Below are positions 16,260 through 25,031 of a stretch of DNA of 64,000 nucleotides, piece after piece. The translations under genes were made by a program, and so were the position numbers. Under the pieces are notes generated by a model. It was given only the letters and a program-made list of their open reading frames with translations. It did not search any database and was not told the origin of the DNA. The DNA comes from an uncultured Atopobiaceae bacterium (GTDB taxonomy: Bacteria > Actinomycetota > Coriobacteriia > Coriobacteriales > Atopobiaceae), in contig CALULO010000003.1 of the NCBI GenBank assembly GCA_944321515.1, positions 1-64,000 of the forward strand, written 5' to 3'. Position 1 is the stretch's first letter, and every line of letters starts with the position of its first letter.

Positions 16260-17672
16260 CTATTCCTCGGTCGATGCAGGGCGCGCAGCGGACGCGGCGC
16301 CCCCGGCGCCCCCCTGCGCCGATACGGGCTCTGGTGCGACGGACGTCACGGCGGCCGCGAAGGAGCCGCCGCCCAGGAGCACACTCACCTCGTCGCCCAC
16401 GCTGAGCGTCGAGGCGTCCTTAACGACGTGGCCAGCGGCGTCCCGCGCGATGGCGTAGCCACGCGCGAGGACGGCAAGCGGCGAGAGCGCGTCAAGCTGT
16501 CCGGCAAGGCGGGCGAGCGTCGACTCGGGCGTGCGCAGCAGCCGCGGCCCCGCCTCCGCAAGCCGCACGGCCACGCGGTCGACCCCCTCCCACGCGCGGG
16601 CGAGCAGCCGGGGCGGGGCGTCGTGCAGCCGCTCGGCGGTCTGGGCGAGGTCGGCCTCGGCGTCATGAAGCGGGGCGAGCGGGTCGGTGAGGCAGCGACG
16701 CGCGCCGAGTGCCTCGAGCGCCACGCGGCGGCGCGAGAGCTCGGAGTCCATGGCGCCACCCATCAGGCGGGCCTGGGCCTCCACGCGCTGGCGGCGGACC
16801 TCGAGCGCGTTGGACATGGCGCGGCCCAGGCGAACCTGGCGCTGGAGCATCTGGCGCTCGACGTCCCCCACGGCCGGGGCCACCGACTCGGCCGCCGCCG
16901 TGGGCGTGGATGCGCGCCTGTCGGCGACCATGTCCGCGATCGTGGTGTCGGGCTCGTGGCCGATGCCGGTGACCACGGGCACGGGGCAGGCCGCGATGGC
17001 GCGGGCGACGCCCTCGTCGTTGAAGCACATGAGGTCCTCGAACGAGCCGCCGCCGCGCACCAGGAGGATGGCGTCCGGCCGGGACGCGGCCGCGGTTGCG
17101 AGCGCGCGCACGATGGTCGCCGGCGCGTCCGCCCCCTGCACCGAGCAACCCACCACGTCGATCTCGACAAGCGGGTTGCGTCGCGCGAGCGTGCGCTTGA
17201 CGTCCTCTATCACGGAGCCGGAGAGCGAGGTCACAACGCAGACGCGCGAGCAGAACACCGGCACGTGCCGCTTGGCCGAGGCGTCCATGAGGCCCTCGCG
17301 CTCGAGCCGGCGGGCGAGCTCGGCCACCTGCTGGCGCAGGAGCCCCTCCCCTGCCGCCTCAACGCGGCTTGCCACGAAGGAGAGCTTGCCGGAGGCCTTG
17401 TAGACGTCGAACTTGCCCGTGAGCTGGACGGAGAGGCCGTCGCGCAGCTGAAAGCCCATCTTGGCGGCAGTCCCGCGCCACACGATGACGCTCATGGAGG
17501 CCCCGTCGTCCTTAACCTCGAAGTAGCAGTGCCCGGAGCGGGCGTTGGGGCCACGGAAGCCCGACACCTCGCCGTTCACCACGAGGGTGGGCCACGCGGA
17601 GACGGCGCCCTTGGCAAGGGCGACCGCGTCGGTGACGGAGAGCGGCGCCTCGCCCTTCTCGGCCGCGCTCAT
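16260..17672 (-). CDS. xseA: Exodeoxyribonuclease VII large subunit
   Basis: A 470-residue catalytic subunit. The N-terminal OB fold (VNGEVSGFRGPNARSGHCYF) is followed by the nuclease domain with VFCSRVCVVTSLSGSVIEDV, RGGGSFEDLMCFNDE and GIGHEPDTTIADMVADRRA, then an extended helical region and a short C-terminal barrel segment (LARGYAIARDAAGHVV). It degrades single-stranded DNA to oligonucleotides in repair. It overlaps the upstream peptidase gene by 4 bp and precedes xseB, so the three are one unit. Confidence 0.95.
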   Translation of the reverse strand: MSAAEKGEAPLSVTDAVALAKGAVSAWPTLVVNGEVSGFRGPNARSGHCYFEVKDDGASMSVIVWRGTAAKMGFQLRDGLSVQLTGKFDVYKASGKLSFVASRVEAAGEGLLRQQVAELARRLEREGLMDASAKRHVPVFCSRVCVVTSLSGSVIEDVKRTLARRNPLVEIDVVGCSVQGADAPATIVRALATAAASRPDAILLVRGGGSFEDLMCFNDEGVARAIAACPVPVVTGIGHEPDTTIADMVADRRASTPTAAAESVAPAVGDVERQMLQRQVRLGRAMSNALEVRRQRVEAQARLMGGAMDSELSRRRVALEALGARRCLTDPLAPLHDAEADLAQTAERLHDAPPRLLARAWEGVDRVAVRLAEAGPRLLRTPESTLARLAGQLDALSPLAVLARGYAIARDAAGHVVKDASTLSVGDEVSVLLGGGSFAAAVTSVAPEPVSAQGGAGGAASAARPASTEE

Positions 17673-18385
17673 CGGTCGCTGCCCCGGCTTCCGTAGCGCC
17701 CGAGCAGGTAGACAAGCTGAATGATGGAGGTGAGGGCGGCGGCAACGTAGGTGAGGGCGGCGGCGGTGAGCACCGAGCGGGCGCCCTTCTCGTCAAGGCC
17801 GGCCCCGTTGGCGGAGAGGTAGGCGACCGCGCGGCGCGAGGCGTCAATCTCCACCGGCAGCGTCACCAGCTGGAAGACGACCGAGACCGCAAAGAGCGCG
17901 ATGGCAAGCTGCACCAGTCCGAAGAAGTTGAGAACCACGCCGAGGAGCAGCAGGACCACCCAGAACTGCTGGGCCAGGTTGACCGCCGGCACGAGGGCGG
18001 TGCGAAGGCGGTAGAAGCCGAAGCCACGGGCTGCCTGGATGGCGTGGCCAGCCTCGTGGCAGGCGACGGCGACCGAGGCCACCGAGGCGCCGCGGTAGTT
18101 ATCGTCCGAGAGGTGGAGCGTGTTGTCCCGCGGGTCATAGTGGTCCGTGAGGCTGCCCGCGCAGCGCGTGATGCCCACGCCGGAGGCGCCGCCCTCGGCG
18201 AGCATCCGCCGTGCCACGTCCGCGCCCGTGCCAGGCACGCGGGCGTCAACCTGCGACCACTTTCGATAGGTGCTTCTGATGTATGCCTGCGCGGCGCTGC
18301 CGATGACCAGCGCCACGAGGGCGACGATCAGGTATCCGGGGTCTATGCCGTAGCCGAGGCCGTATCCGTAGAAGTGAAGGGGCAT
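17669..18385 (-). CDS. Membrane zinc metallopeptidase (YugP type)
   Basis: A 238-residue membrane protein of the Zn_peptidase_2 family. An N-terminal span (LIVALVALVIGSAAQAYI) leads to the HExxH zinc site in ACHEAGHAIQ near residue 115, then three more hydrophobic segments. The AGHAIQAARGF continuation and the DNTLHLSDDNYRG block before it are family features. The physiological substrate is unknown. It is the first gene of the xseA/xseB unit, with a 4-bp overlap to xseA. Confidence 0.87.
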   Translation of the reverse strand: MPLHFYGYGLGYGIDPGYLIVALVALVIGSAAQAYIRSTYRKWSQVDARVPGTGADVARRMLAEGGASGVGITRCAGSLTDHYDPRDNTLHLSDDNYRGASVASVAVACHEAGHAIQAARGFGFYRLRTALVPAVNLAQQFWVVLLLLGVVLNFFGLVQLAIALFAVSVVFQLVTLPVEIDASRRAVAYLSANGAGLDEKGARSVLTAAALTYVAAALTSIIQLVYLLGRYGSRGSDR

Positions 18386-18509
18386 CCTCTCTCCAATCCG
18401 AGGGTTGTTTCTACCCCATTCTACCCACCGGCCGGACAGAAATTCGGCGGAGCCGTGCCCATGCGAGAACGGCCTTTGACGGGCGAGAAGAACGACCGCC
18501 CCGGCGCGG

Positions 18510-19646
18510 CTACAGAAGCTCTATCTTGCCGTCCTTGACGGTGAGGCCGACCTCGCCGGAGAGGAGACGCTCGAGCGTCGCGCCCGCGAGCTCCCGACGC
18601 CAGCCGACGGCCAGACGCGAGGACCCTCGGTCCTGGAGGAACTCAAGCAGGTCGTCGCGCGTGGCGATGAGCTGGGTTGCCACCCCACTCCTCTCGGAGA
18701 TGAGGCGCAGCACCGCGTACATGAGGTCGATGACGCCCTCCGTCTCCGGCGAGGGGCGCAGGTGCTTCACGACGCGGGGGCACTCCTCGGGCGGGCAGGA
18801 CCTCCCCCGCTCGACGGCGGCCAGCACCCCGCGGGCGTCGCGCTCGGAGAGCTGCTCGGTGCCGCGCACGCGACGCAGGCGCTCGAGGCTCGCGGGCACG
18901 CGCTTGCACACCTCGACCACGACCTCGTCGGAGAGGACCCACTTGCGGGGCACGTCACGCTCGGCGGCGGTGCGCTCCCGCCACGCGCAGACCTCGCGCG
19001 CCAGGGCGAGCTGTCTGCGCGTGAGCGAGCCGGAGCGCCTGAGGCGCAGGTAGGCCTCGGATGGGTCGCGCCTCACTCGGGAGACGTCGCAGAGCTCGGC
19101 CATCTCCGGACCCACCCAGGAGAGGCGGTCGCGGCGCGCGAGCTCGGAGAGCATGCGCTCGTAGATGCCCGGCAGGTAGCGCACGTCGTCCTCGGCGTAG
19201 GCAAGCTGCTCGGGGTCGAGCGGGCGGCGCGACCAGTCCGTGAGGGACTCGGCCTTGGGAAGGTGGACGCCGCAGTACGCCTCCACCAGCGAGCCGTAGC
19301 TCACCTGCTGGCGCATGCCCAGGAAGGCCGCCGCAAGCTGGGTGTCGAAGACCGGCGCGCACATGACGCCCATGCCGTCGAGCAGGACCTCGAGGTCCTG
19401 GCTGCAGGCATGGAACACCTTGGTCACGTCGGGAGCCTCGAGAAGCGCGGCGAGAGGAGAGAGGTCCTTCACACGCAGCGGGTCCACGGCCGCGATGTCG
19501 TCTCCCGCGGCCACCTGGACGAGGCAGAGCCTGGGGTAGTAGGTCTTCTCGCGGAGGAACTCCGTATCAATCGCGAGCACCTTGCAGGTGGACGCGCGGT
19601 CGCAGAACGCTGCGAGCTCTTCGGACGTTGAGAGGTACAAGGGCAC
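18510..19646 (-). CDS. rnd: Ribonuclease D
   Basis: A 378-residue 3'-5' exoribonuclease of the DEDD family. Metal-ligand motifs are IDTEFLRE (Exo I), FHACSQDLEVL (Exo II) and YAEDDVRYLPGIY (Exo III with Tyr). An HRDC-type helical domain follows (ERLRRVRGTEQLSERDA region). It trims tRNA and other stable RNA 3' ends. It is divergent from the lipid kinase gene and is followed by a 124-bp gap that holds a GCGAGAAGAAC motif. Confidence 0.93.
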   Translation of the reverse strand: MPLYLSTSEELAAFCDRASTCKVLAIDTEFLREKTYYPRLCLVQVAAGDDIAAVDPLRVKDLSPLAALLEAPDVTKVFHACSQDLEVLLDGMGVMCAPVFDTQLAAAFLGMRQQVSYGSLVEAYCGVHLPKAESLTDWSRRPLDPEQLAYAEDDVRYLPGIYERMLSELARRDRLSWVGPEMAELCDVSRVRRDPSEAYLRLRRSGSLTRRQLALAREVCAWRERTAAERDVPRKWVLSDEVVVEVCKRVPASLERLRRVRGTEQLSERDARGVLAAVERGRSCPPEECPRVVKHLRPSPETEGVIDLMYAVLRLISERSGVATQLIATRDDLLEFLQDRGSSRLAVGWRRELAGATLERLLSGEVGLTVKDGKIELL

Positions 19647-19701
19647 TCGATTCTCGTGCGATGATTGCTACACTTGGGTCGCCGGCCGAGCCGGCCCCGC
19701 C

Positions 19702-19727
19702 GGCCAGGGCGACTTCGTCGCCTGGCC
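19702..19727 (+). other. Strong hairpin in the leader of the lipid kinase gene
   Basis: GGCCAGGGCGAC (19702-19713) pairs with GTCGCCTGGCC (19717-19727) around a 3-nt loop, about 55 bp before the kinase start and without a T-run. It may be a leader structure. A TACACT at 19669 is a weak -10 candidate upstream. Confidence 0.35.
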
Positions 19728-19780
19728 GCCTGACCTATGATGACACAAAAGACGCCGCCACCTCCGGGGGGAGAAGACCC

Positions 19781-20752
19781 GTGCGCACCCTCATCATCCA
19801 CAACCCCAGGTCGGGCTTCGGCTCCGACGCCGTCTTCCAATTCGAGCGGGCGCTCGTCCACGCAGGCGACGAGTGCGTCGTCCGCCTCCTCAAGGAGGAC
19901 TTCGACGCCGCGCGCGCCTGCGCGGACGCCGAGGACTTCGACATAGCGGTGGTCTCCGGCGGCGACGGCACCGCGGCGTCGCTGCTCTACGCCCTCCGCG
20001 GGCGCGACGTGGCGGCATGCGTCTTCCCCTCGGGCACGGCGAACCTGCTCTGCGCCAACGTCGGGAACGCCCCGGAGCCCTCCGCGCTCGCCCGCGCCTG
20101 CCGCGTCGGGAAGACGGCCGCGCTCGACCTCGGGGAGATCTCCTGGGAGACGGGGGACGGGCACAGGAGCGTGCGCGGCTTTGCGCTCATGTCAGGCACG
20201 GGCTTCGACGCCCAGCTCATGCAGGCAGCCCTGCCCAACAAGGCGATCATGGGGCAGGCGGCCTACTTCGCCGCGGCGCTCGCCAACCCGCGGCCGGCCG
20301 TGGTCCACTTCTCCATTACCGTGGACGGCCACACGTACGAGCGAGACGGGATCTCCTGCCTGGTGGCCAACAACGCCATGATACAGGGGGACATCCAGCT
20401 GGTGCCGGACTGCCGCATGGATGACGGGATGCTCGACGTCATAGTCCTGGAGACCTCCGACGCCGCGCAGCTCCTGAAGCCGCTCGCGCTCGGGCTCGTG
20501 GACAAGAGCGGCAAGGCCGTCGGGCGCCCCCACCTCGAGAGCTTCAAGGGCCGCGAGGTACGCGTGGAGTGCTCCGAGCCCGTGCCCGTAGAGGTGGACG
20601 GCGAGGTGGTCGAAGGCGTGGTGCGCTCCTATGAGGCACGTGTTCTGCCCGGGGCCGTGCGCCTGGTCGTCGACCCGATGAGCCCCTACGGGAGCGCGGA
20701 CGACGGCTCCTCCAAGTTCGGCGGCTCCGACGTCATCGCCTTCCCGGAGTAG
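19781..20752 (+). CDS. Diacylglycerol/lipid kinase family protein
   Basis: A 323-residue protein with the DAGK catalytic fold. TLIIHNPRSGFG at the N-terminus, VVSGGDGTAASLLYAL (the GGDGT nucleotide loop) and FPSGTANLLCANV are diagnostic. The second half (GTGFDAQLM, VEVDGE) completes the two-domain fold seen in DgkB and YegS. It phosphorylates a lipid, probably diacylglycerol, at the membrane face. I chose GTG 19781, directly after GGGGGGAGAAG and where homology begins; the frame stays open upstream into the hairpin. Monocistronic, divergent from rnd. Confidence 0.88.
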   Translation: MRTLIIHNPRSGFGSDAVFQFERALVHAGDECVVRLLKEDFDAARACADAEDFDIAVVSGGDGTAASLLYALRGRDVAACVFPSGTANLLCANVGNAPEPSALARACRVGKTAALDLGEISWETGDGHRSVRGFALMSGTGFDAQLMQAALPNKAIMGQAAYFAAALANPRPAVVHFSITVDGHTYERDGISCLVANNAMIQGDIQLVPDCRMDDGMLDVIVLETSDAAQLLKPLALGLVDKSGKAVGRPHLESFKGREVRVECSEPVPVEVDGEVVEGVVRSYEARVLPGAVRLVVDPMSPYGSADDGSSKFGGSDVIAFPE

Positions 20753-20808
20753 CGCGGGCGCACGGTGCCCGGAGGCAGCCACGCACACCCGCGCGACAGC
20801 CCCCGGGG

Positions 20809-21870
20809 CTACGCCTCGTCCGCCGGGAAGCGCACGCCCACCTGGCGACGGATCTCGTCCATCACGGCCAGGGAGTCAAGCGTCACCTGCTCGAAGCGCT
20901 CCCGAGCCGCCAGCGCCGCGTCCTCCCCGCGGACGGCGGCCACGAAGTCGTCGATCTCGCAGACCATGTCGTTTGCGGGGACGTCAACGGGGATGGGCCT
21001 GGTGCTCGCCTGCTCCATGCGGAAGATGAGGCCCTTGTCCTCGTGCTCGGCCACGCGCGGGTTGACCGGGCAGGAGGTCTGGTCCCAGAGCAGCGTGGCA
21101 CGCTCGCCGGCCACCTGGGAGGGCAGCACGTCATCGCTCATCTTGCCGTAGGAGAGGCTTACGACCTTGTCGCCGTATCCGAGGATGGCCTCGCCGGCGA
21201 GGTCGATCATGGAGCACGGGTCGTCCGGCGCACAGCCGGGGACGGGCGCCGTCACTGCGAGCGCACGCACGGCGTCGGGACGCCCGAAGAGCGCCACGGC
21301 GGGCTCCACGCAGTAGACGCCGATGTCCATGAGGGCGCCACCGGCCAGCGCCGGGTCGAAGACGTTGAGGCGCTCGCCGGCGCGCAGGCGCGCCATGCGC
21401 GAGGTCACCTTGGAGAAGCGCAGGGTTGCCAGGCGAACGTCGCCGAGCTCCTCCCCCATGGCGCGCTCGATTGCGGCGAAGGAGGGGACGTGCAGGTTGC
21501 GCATGGCCTCGAGGGCCACCACGCCAGCGGCGCGCGCCGCCTCAAAGACCCCTCGCGCCTCGCGCTCGTTCGAGGCGAGCGCCTTCTCGACCAGCACGTG
21601 CTTGCCCCCGGCGATCATCCGGAGCGCCTGGGCGGCGTGCGCGCCGTTGGGGCTGGCAACGTAGACCGCGTCCACGTCGGCGGAGGCCGCAAGGTCGTCG
21701 AGGCTGTCGAAGAAGCGGGTGGCGCCGTGCTTCTCGCCAAACGCGCGGGCCCTCTCGACGTCTCGCGAGTAGCACCCCACGAGCTTGGCACCCTCAGACT
21801 CAGCGAGCGCCTCGCAGAAGCGCTCGGCGATCCCGCTCGTCCCGATGGTCGCAAAACGGACCGTTGCCAT
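20809..21870 (-). CDS. Gfo/Idh/MocA family NAD(P)-dependent oxidoreductase
   Basis: A 353-residue two-domain dehydrogenase. The Rossmann start VRFATIGTSGIAERF, the EKALASN element (catalytic EKP-like Lys) near residue 95 and GGALMDIGVYCVEPAVALFG in the second domain (conserved Gly, Asp and Tyr) identify the family. It oxidises a sugar, inositol or similar polyol; the substrate cannot be told. It stands alone, converging on the lipid kinase gene and divergent from the thioesterase gene. Confidence 0.9.
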   Translation of the reverse strand: MATVRFATIGTSGIAERFCEALAESEGAKLVGCYSRDVERARAFGEKHGATRFFDSLDDLAASADVDAVYVASPNGAHAAQALRMIAGGKHVLVEKALASNEREARGVFEAARAAGVVALEAMRNLHVPSFAAIERAMGEELGDVRLATLRFSKVTSRMARLRAGERLNVFDPALAGGALMDIGVYCVEPAVALFGRPDAVRALAVTAPVPGCAPDDPCSMIDLAGEAILGYGDKVVSLSYGKMSDDVLPSQVAGERATLLWDQTSCPVNPRVAEHEDKGLIFRMEQASTRPIPVDVPANDMVCEIDDFVAAVRGEDAALAARERFEQVTLDSLAVMDEIRRQVGVRFPADEA

Positions 21871-21888
21871 CGTTGTCCCCTTTCGTCG

Positions 21889-21930
21889 GAGTTCGCAGCC
21901 GTGGGCCAGAGTTCGTAGCTGTAGATATTA
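21889..21930 (-). promoter_or_regulatory. 20-bp direct repeat and -10-like box before the Gfo/Idh gene
   Basis: GAGTTCG[C/T]AGC[C/T]GT occurs at 21889 and 21909 (20 bp apart), just downstream of TAATAT (minus strand, 21930-21925). Two in-phase copies about two helical turns apart suggest a regulator site. No matching regulator is identified. Confidence 0.3.
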
Positions 21931-22004
21931 CACCCCCGTGCTTTTCTCGTGCCAACGCCACGCAGCTGGTATCGTGTTCTGCGGACAGCGACAACGGAGG
22001 CTCG

Positions 22005-22727
22005 ATGTACTCATTTTCAGGACGCGTGCGCTACAGCGAGTGCGACGAGACGGGGCACCTCACGCTCGTCTCGGCCATGGACTACCTTCAGGACTGCTCG
22101 ACCTTCCAGTCCCAGGAGCTCGGCATGGACGTAGACGGGCTCACTGCGCGCGGGCTGGCGTGGGTGCTCGCCTCCTGGTCCGTCGAGATCTACCGGCTTC
22201 CCGTCTTCGGCGAGCAGGTCACGGCGTCAACCTGGTGCTACGAGATGACGCGCGCCCACGCGCGCAGGAGCTTCGGCCTCAGCGACACCTCGGGCTCGCC
22301 GCTCGTGCGGGCCGACTCGCAGTGGTTCGTCTTCGACGTCGCGACCGGGCGGGCCACGCGCGTCCCGGAGGACCAGCGCGCCTTCCTCGCCGACGAGGAA
22401 CGCCTCGAGGTGGCCGCGCTGCCGCGCCGCATCCGCCCGGACGGCCCGGCCCAGCGCGCACCCGAGCGCCTCGTCACCCGTCGGGACCTCGACACGAACC
22501 GGCACGTCAACAACGCACGCTACGTTGGGTTTGCCCTGGACGCGCTCGAGTCGCTCGGCCACGAGGTCGCCGGCGGCTCCCTGCAGGTGCAGTACCGCGC
22601 CATGGCGCGCCTCGGCGACACGGTGACACCGCTCGTCTACCCCTGCGAGCGCGGCTGGGACGTAGACCTCACAGACGGAGACGGCACCACCTACGCAATC
22701 GTCAGGCTCCAGCAGAGGGAGGGCTAG
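22005..22727 (+). CDS. Acyl-ACP thioesterase
   Basis: A 240-residue tandem hot-dog protein. The N-terminal half has RVRYSECDETGHLTLVSAMD and the second half the classical NRHVNNARYVGFAL segment with catalytic Asn/His, as in plant FatA/FatB and bacterial relatives (PF01643). It releases fatty acids from acyl carrier protein, ending or tuning fatty-acid synthesis. The ATG follows GGAGG by 4 nt. The mutT gene starts 1 nt after its stop, so they form an operon. Confidence 0.92.
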   Translation: MYSFSGRVRYSECDETGHLTLVSAMDYLQDCSTFQSQELGMDVDGLTARGLAWVLASWSVEIYRLPVFGEQVTASTWCYEMTRAHARRSFGLSDTSGSPLVRADSQWFVFDVATGRATRVPEDQRAFLADEERLEVAALPRRIRPDGPAQRAPERLVTRRDLDTNRHVNNARYVGFALDALESLGHEVAGGSLQVQYRAMARLGDTVTPLVYPCERGWDVDLTDGDGTTYAIVRLQQREG

Positions 22728-22728
22728 C

Positions 22729-23154
22729 ATGGGGGCTCTTCGCGTCTCCGCGGCAATAATCTACCGGGACGGAAGGGTCCTGGCGGCGAGAAGGGCCGCG
22801 AGCAAGCACCAGCCGGGGCTCTGGGAGTTCCCCGGCGGCAAGGTGGAGGCCGGCGAGACCTCCGAGCAGGCGCTGCGTCGAGAGATAGCCGAGGAGCTCG
22901 GCTGCGAGCTCCGCCTCGTCTGGCTCTACGACACCGTCGAGTACGACTACCCGGACTTCCACCTCTCCATGGACTGCTACGTCTGCACGCTCGCGCCCGG
23001 CTCCGAGCCCGCTGCCGACCCCACCGTACACGAGGAGCTGCGCTGGCTCTCTCAGGACGAGCTCACGGACGCAGAGTGGCTTCCGGCGGACACGGCGCTC
23101 GTGACCTCACTCGGCTACTTCTGGGACGAGGCCTTTGGGGTGGAGCACCTCTAG
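22729..23154 (+). CDS. Nudix hydrolase, MutT-like 8-oxo-dGTP diphosphatase
   Basis: A 141-residue Nudix protein. The full Nudix box is GGKVEAGETSEQALRREIAEELG (read as GX5EX7REUXEEXGU) at about residues 37-59, preceded by QPGLWEFPGG, the MutT hallmark. It probably sanitises oxidised dGTP, though other (d)NTP substrates are possible. It is coupled to the thioesterase gene, 1 nt away. Confidence 0.88.
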   Translation: MGALRVSAAIIYRDGRVLAARRAASKHQPGLWEFPGGKVEAGETSEQALRREIAEELGCELRLVWLYDTVEYDYPDFHLSMDCYVCTLAPGSEPAADPTVHEELRWLSQDELTDAEWLPADTALVTSLGYFWDEAFGVEHL

Positions 23155-23216
23155 CCCCGGGGGGCCGCGCCTCATCCGCAAGCCCCTGCTAAGATTGGAC
23201 CGACGAGAGGAGCCAC

Positions 23217-23579
23217 ATGGACGAGAAGAACGACGTGCGCGCCGACGGAGCCACGAGCGCCGAAGGCACGACACGCCCGGACGCGCCCCGCGTCATCGAG
23301 GGGCCGAGCGCCACGACCGACCCAGACAACTCTCGCTCGGGAAACGCCGCCTACGTCATCTTTGGGGTGGCGGTGGCTGCCCTCGTGCTTCTCGCCCTCT
23401 CGCTCTCCAGCTGTGCGAGCTCGCTGGCACAGTTCGGGCTCTCGCACGTTGACTGGGACTCCTCCGACTACCACATCGACTGGGGTGACCGCGACGAGCT
23501 CACCTATGGCCTGGACGGGCACGGCGACGCCGCCGACATCGTTGAGGAGCTCCTCGACCAGGAGCTGACCCGCGCCTAG
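23217..23579 (+). CDS. Small single-span membrane protein of unknown function
   Basis: 120 residues, not recognised. A hydrophilic, acidic N-terminal 40 residues is followed by one hydrophobic span (about 44-64) and an acidic C-terminal part with Tyr, His and Trp (SDYHIDWGDRDELTYGLDGH). An LSSCASS sequence at the end of the span resembles a lipobox but is internal. The ATG follows GAGAGGAGCC. It sits 18 bp before thyA on the same strand, so it is probably co-transcribed with thyA and folA. Confidence 0.65.
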   Translation: MDEKNDVRADGATSAEGTTRPDAPRVIEGPSATTDPDNSRSGNAAYVIFGVAVAALVLLALSLSSCASSLAQFGLSHVDWDSSDYHIDWGDRDELTYGLDGHGDAADIVEELLDQELTRA

Positions 23580-23597
23580 GCGCGCAGAAAGGCAGAC

Positions 23598-24446
23598 ATG
23601 AGCAAGGCTGACGACCTCTTCATCTCCATGTGCTCGGACATAATCGAGCACGGCACCACCACCGAGGGTCAGAAGGTCCGCCCGCATTGGGAGGACGGCA
23701 CCCCGGCCTACACGATCAAGCGCTTCGGCGTGTGCAACCGCTACGACCTGCGCGAGGAGTTCCCCGCCCTGACGCTGCGCCGCACCGCGCTCAAGTCCGC
23801 CATGGACGAGGTGCTCTGGATCTACCAGCGCAAGTCGAACAACGTCCACGACCTCAAGTCCCACATCTGGGACGAGTGGGCCGACGAGACGGGCTCGATC
23901 GGCAAGGCGTACGGCTATCAGGTGGGCCAGGTCTCCCACTACCCCGAGGGCGACTTCGACCAGATGGACCGCGTCCTCTACGACCTCCGCGAGAACCCGT
24001 ACTCCCGTCGCATCATGACCAACCTCTACACCTTTGCCGACCTCTCCGAGATGAACCTCTATCCCTGCGCCTACAACGCCATCTACAACGTCACGCAGAC
24101 GCCCGGGGCCGAGCGGCCCACGCTCAACATGGTCCTCGTGCAGCGCAGCCAGGACGTGCTCGCGGCGAACAACTGGAACGTCTGCCAGTACGCCATCCTG
24201 CTCATGATGGTGGCGCAGGTGAGCGGAATGGAGGCCGGCGAGCTCGTCCACATGATCGCCGACGCCCACATCTACGACCGACACGTGGAGACGGTCCGCG
24301 AGCTCATCAGCCGGCCCACATACCCCGCCCCCACCGTTCGCCTCAACCCAGAGATCAAGGACTTCTACGACTTCACCACAGACGACCTCATCGTTGAGAA
24401 CTACAGCCACGGCCCCCAGGTCAAGAACATTCCCATCGCCGTCTAG
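23598..24446 (+). CDS. thyA: Thymidylate synthase
   Basis: A 282-residue enzyme methylating dUMP to dTMP with methylene-THF. The nucleophile Cys is in MNLYPCAYNAIYNV, dUMP phosphate contacts in PYSRRIMTNLY and LVQRSQDVLA, and the folate/dUMP motif in HIYDRHVETVREL. The PCA (rather than PCH) active site resembles the Bacillus ThyA branch. It is followed by folA, which recycles the dihydrofolate it makes; the neighbouring C1 cluster at 33-39 kb supplies the cofactor. Confidence 0.95.
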   Translation: MSKADDLFISMCSDIIEHGTTTEGQKVRPHWEDGTPAYTIKRFGVCNRYDLREEFPALTLRRTALKSAMDEVLWIYQRKSNNVHDLKSHIWDEWADETGSIGKAYGYQVGQVSHYPEGDFDQMDRVLYDLRENPYSRRIMTNLYTFADLSEMNLYPCAYNAIYNVTQTPGAERPTLNMVLVQRSQDVLAANNWNVCQYAILLMMVAQVSGMEAGELVHMIADAHIYDRHVETVRELISRPTYPAPTVRLNPEIKDFYDFTTDDLIVENYSHGPQVKNIPIAV

Positions 24447-24518
24447 CCGACGCGTCTTGGCCCGCGGGCTGGGGCCGCACCTCGGCCGCGGACACGCCGT
24501 CACGGAAAGGTACGAGAC

Positions 24519-25022
24519 ATGAGCTGCAGGTTGAACGCGATCGTCGCCGTGTGTGACGACTGGGGAATCGGGCTCGGCGGCGGAATGGTCGTCGAAAACC
24601 GAGATGACATGAGGCACTTCGTCGAGTGCACGACGGGACACGCGGTCCTCATGGGGAGGCGCACGCTCGAGAGCTTCCCCGGCGGACGCCCGCTCAGGAA
24701 CCGGCGCAACGTGGTCCTCACGCGCGACGCCTCCTTCTCGCGCGATGGCGTAGAGACCGTCCACACGCTCGAGGAGGCGCTCGAGGCGGTGTCAGGAGAG
24801 GAGGAGGCCTGGGTCATTGGCGGCGGCGAGGTCTACCGACAGCTCCTCCCCCGCTGCGCCCGCGCCGTCGTCACCAAGAACCACTGCGTCCGCGCGGTGG
24901 ACACCCGCTTCCCCAACCTTGACGAGGACCCGTCGTGGACGGTGGAGGAGGTTCGCGCCGGAGGCGTCACCCCCGAGGGGGTGCCCTTCGACTTCGTGAC
25001 CTACGTCCGCACGGGCGCCTAG
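24519..25022 (+). CDS. folA: Dihydrofolate reductase
   Basis: A 167-residue DHFR with NAIVAVCDDWGIGLGG at the N-terminus (IGxxG loop), the NADPH-binding VLMGRRTLESFPGGRPL and the second nucleotide site AWVIGGGEVYRQLLPRC. It reduces dihydrofolate made by ThyA, which lies 72 bp upstream on the same strand. The usual active-site Asp is seen in the NRDDMRHF helix. Converges on the 25032-25691 gene. Confidence 0.93.
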   Translation: MSCRLNAIVAVCDDWGIGLGGGMVVENRDDMRHFVECTTGHAVLMGRRTLESFPGGRPLRNRRNVVLTRDASFSRDGVETVHTLEEALEAVSGEEEAWVIGGGEVYRQLLPRCARAVVTKNHCVRAVDTRFPNLDEDPSWTVEEVRAGGVTPEGVPFDFVTYVRTGA

Positions 25023-25031
25023 GCAGGGGCG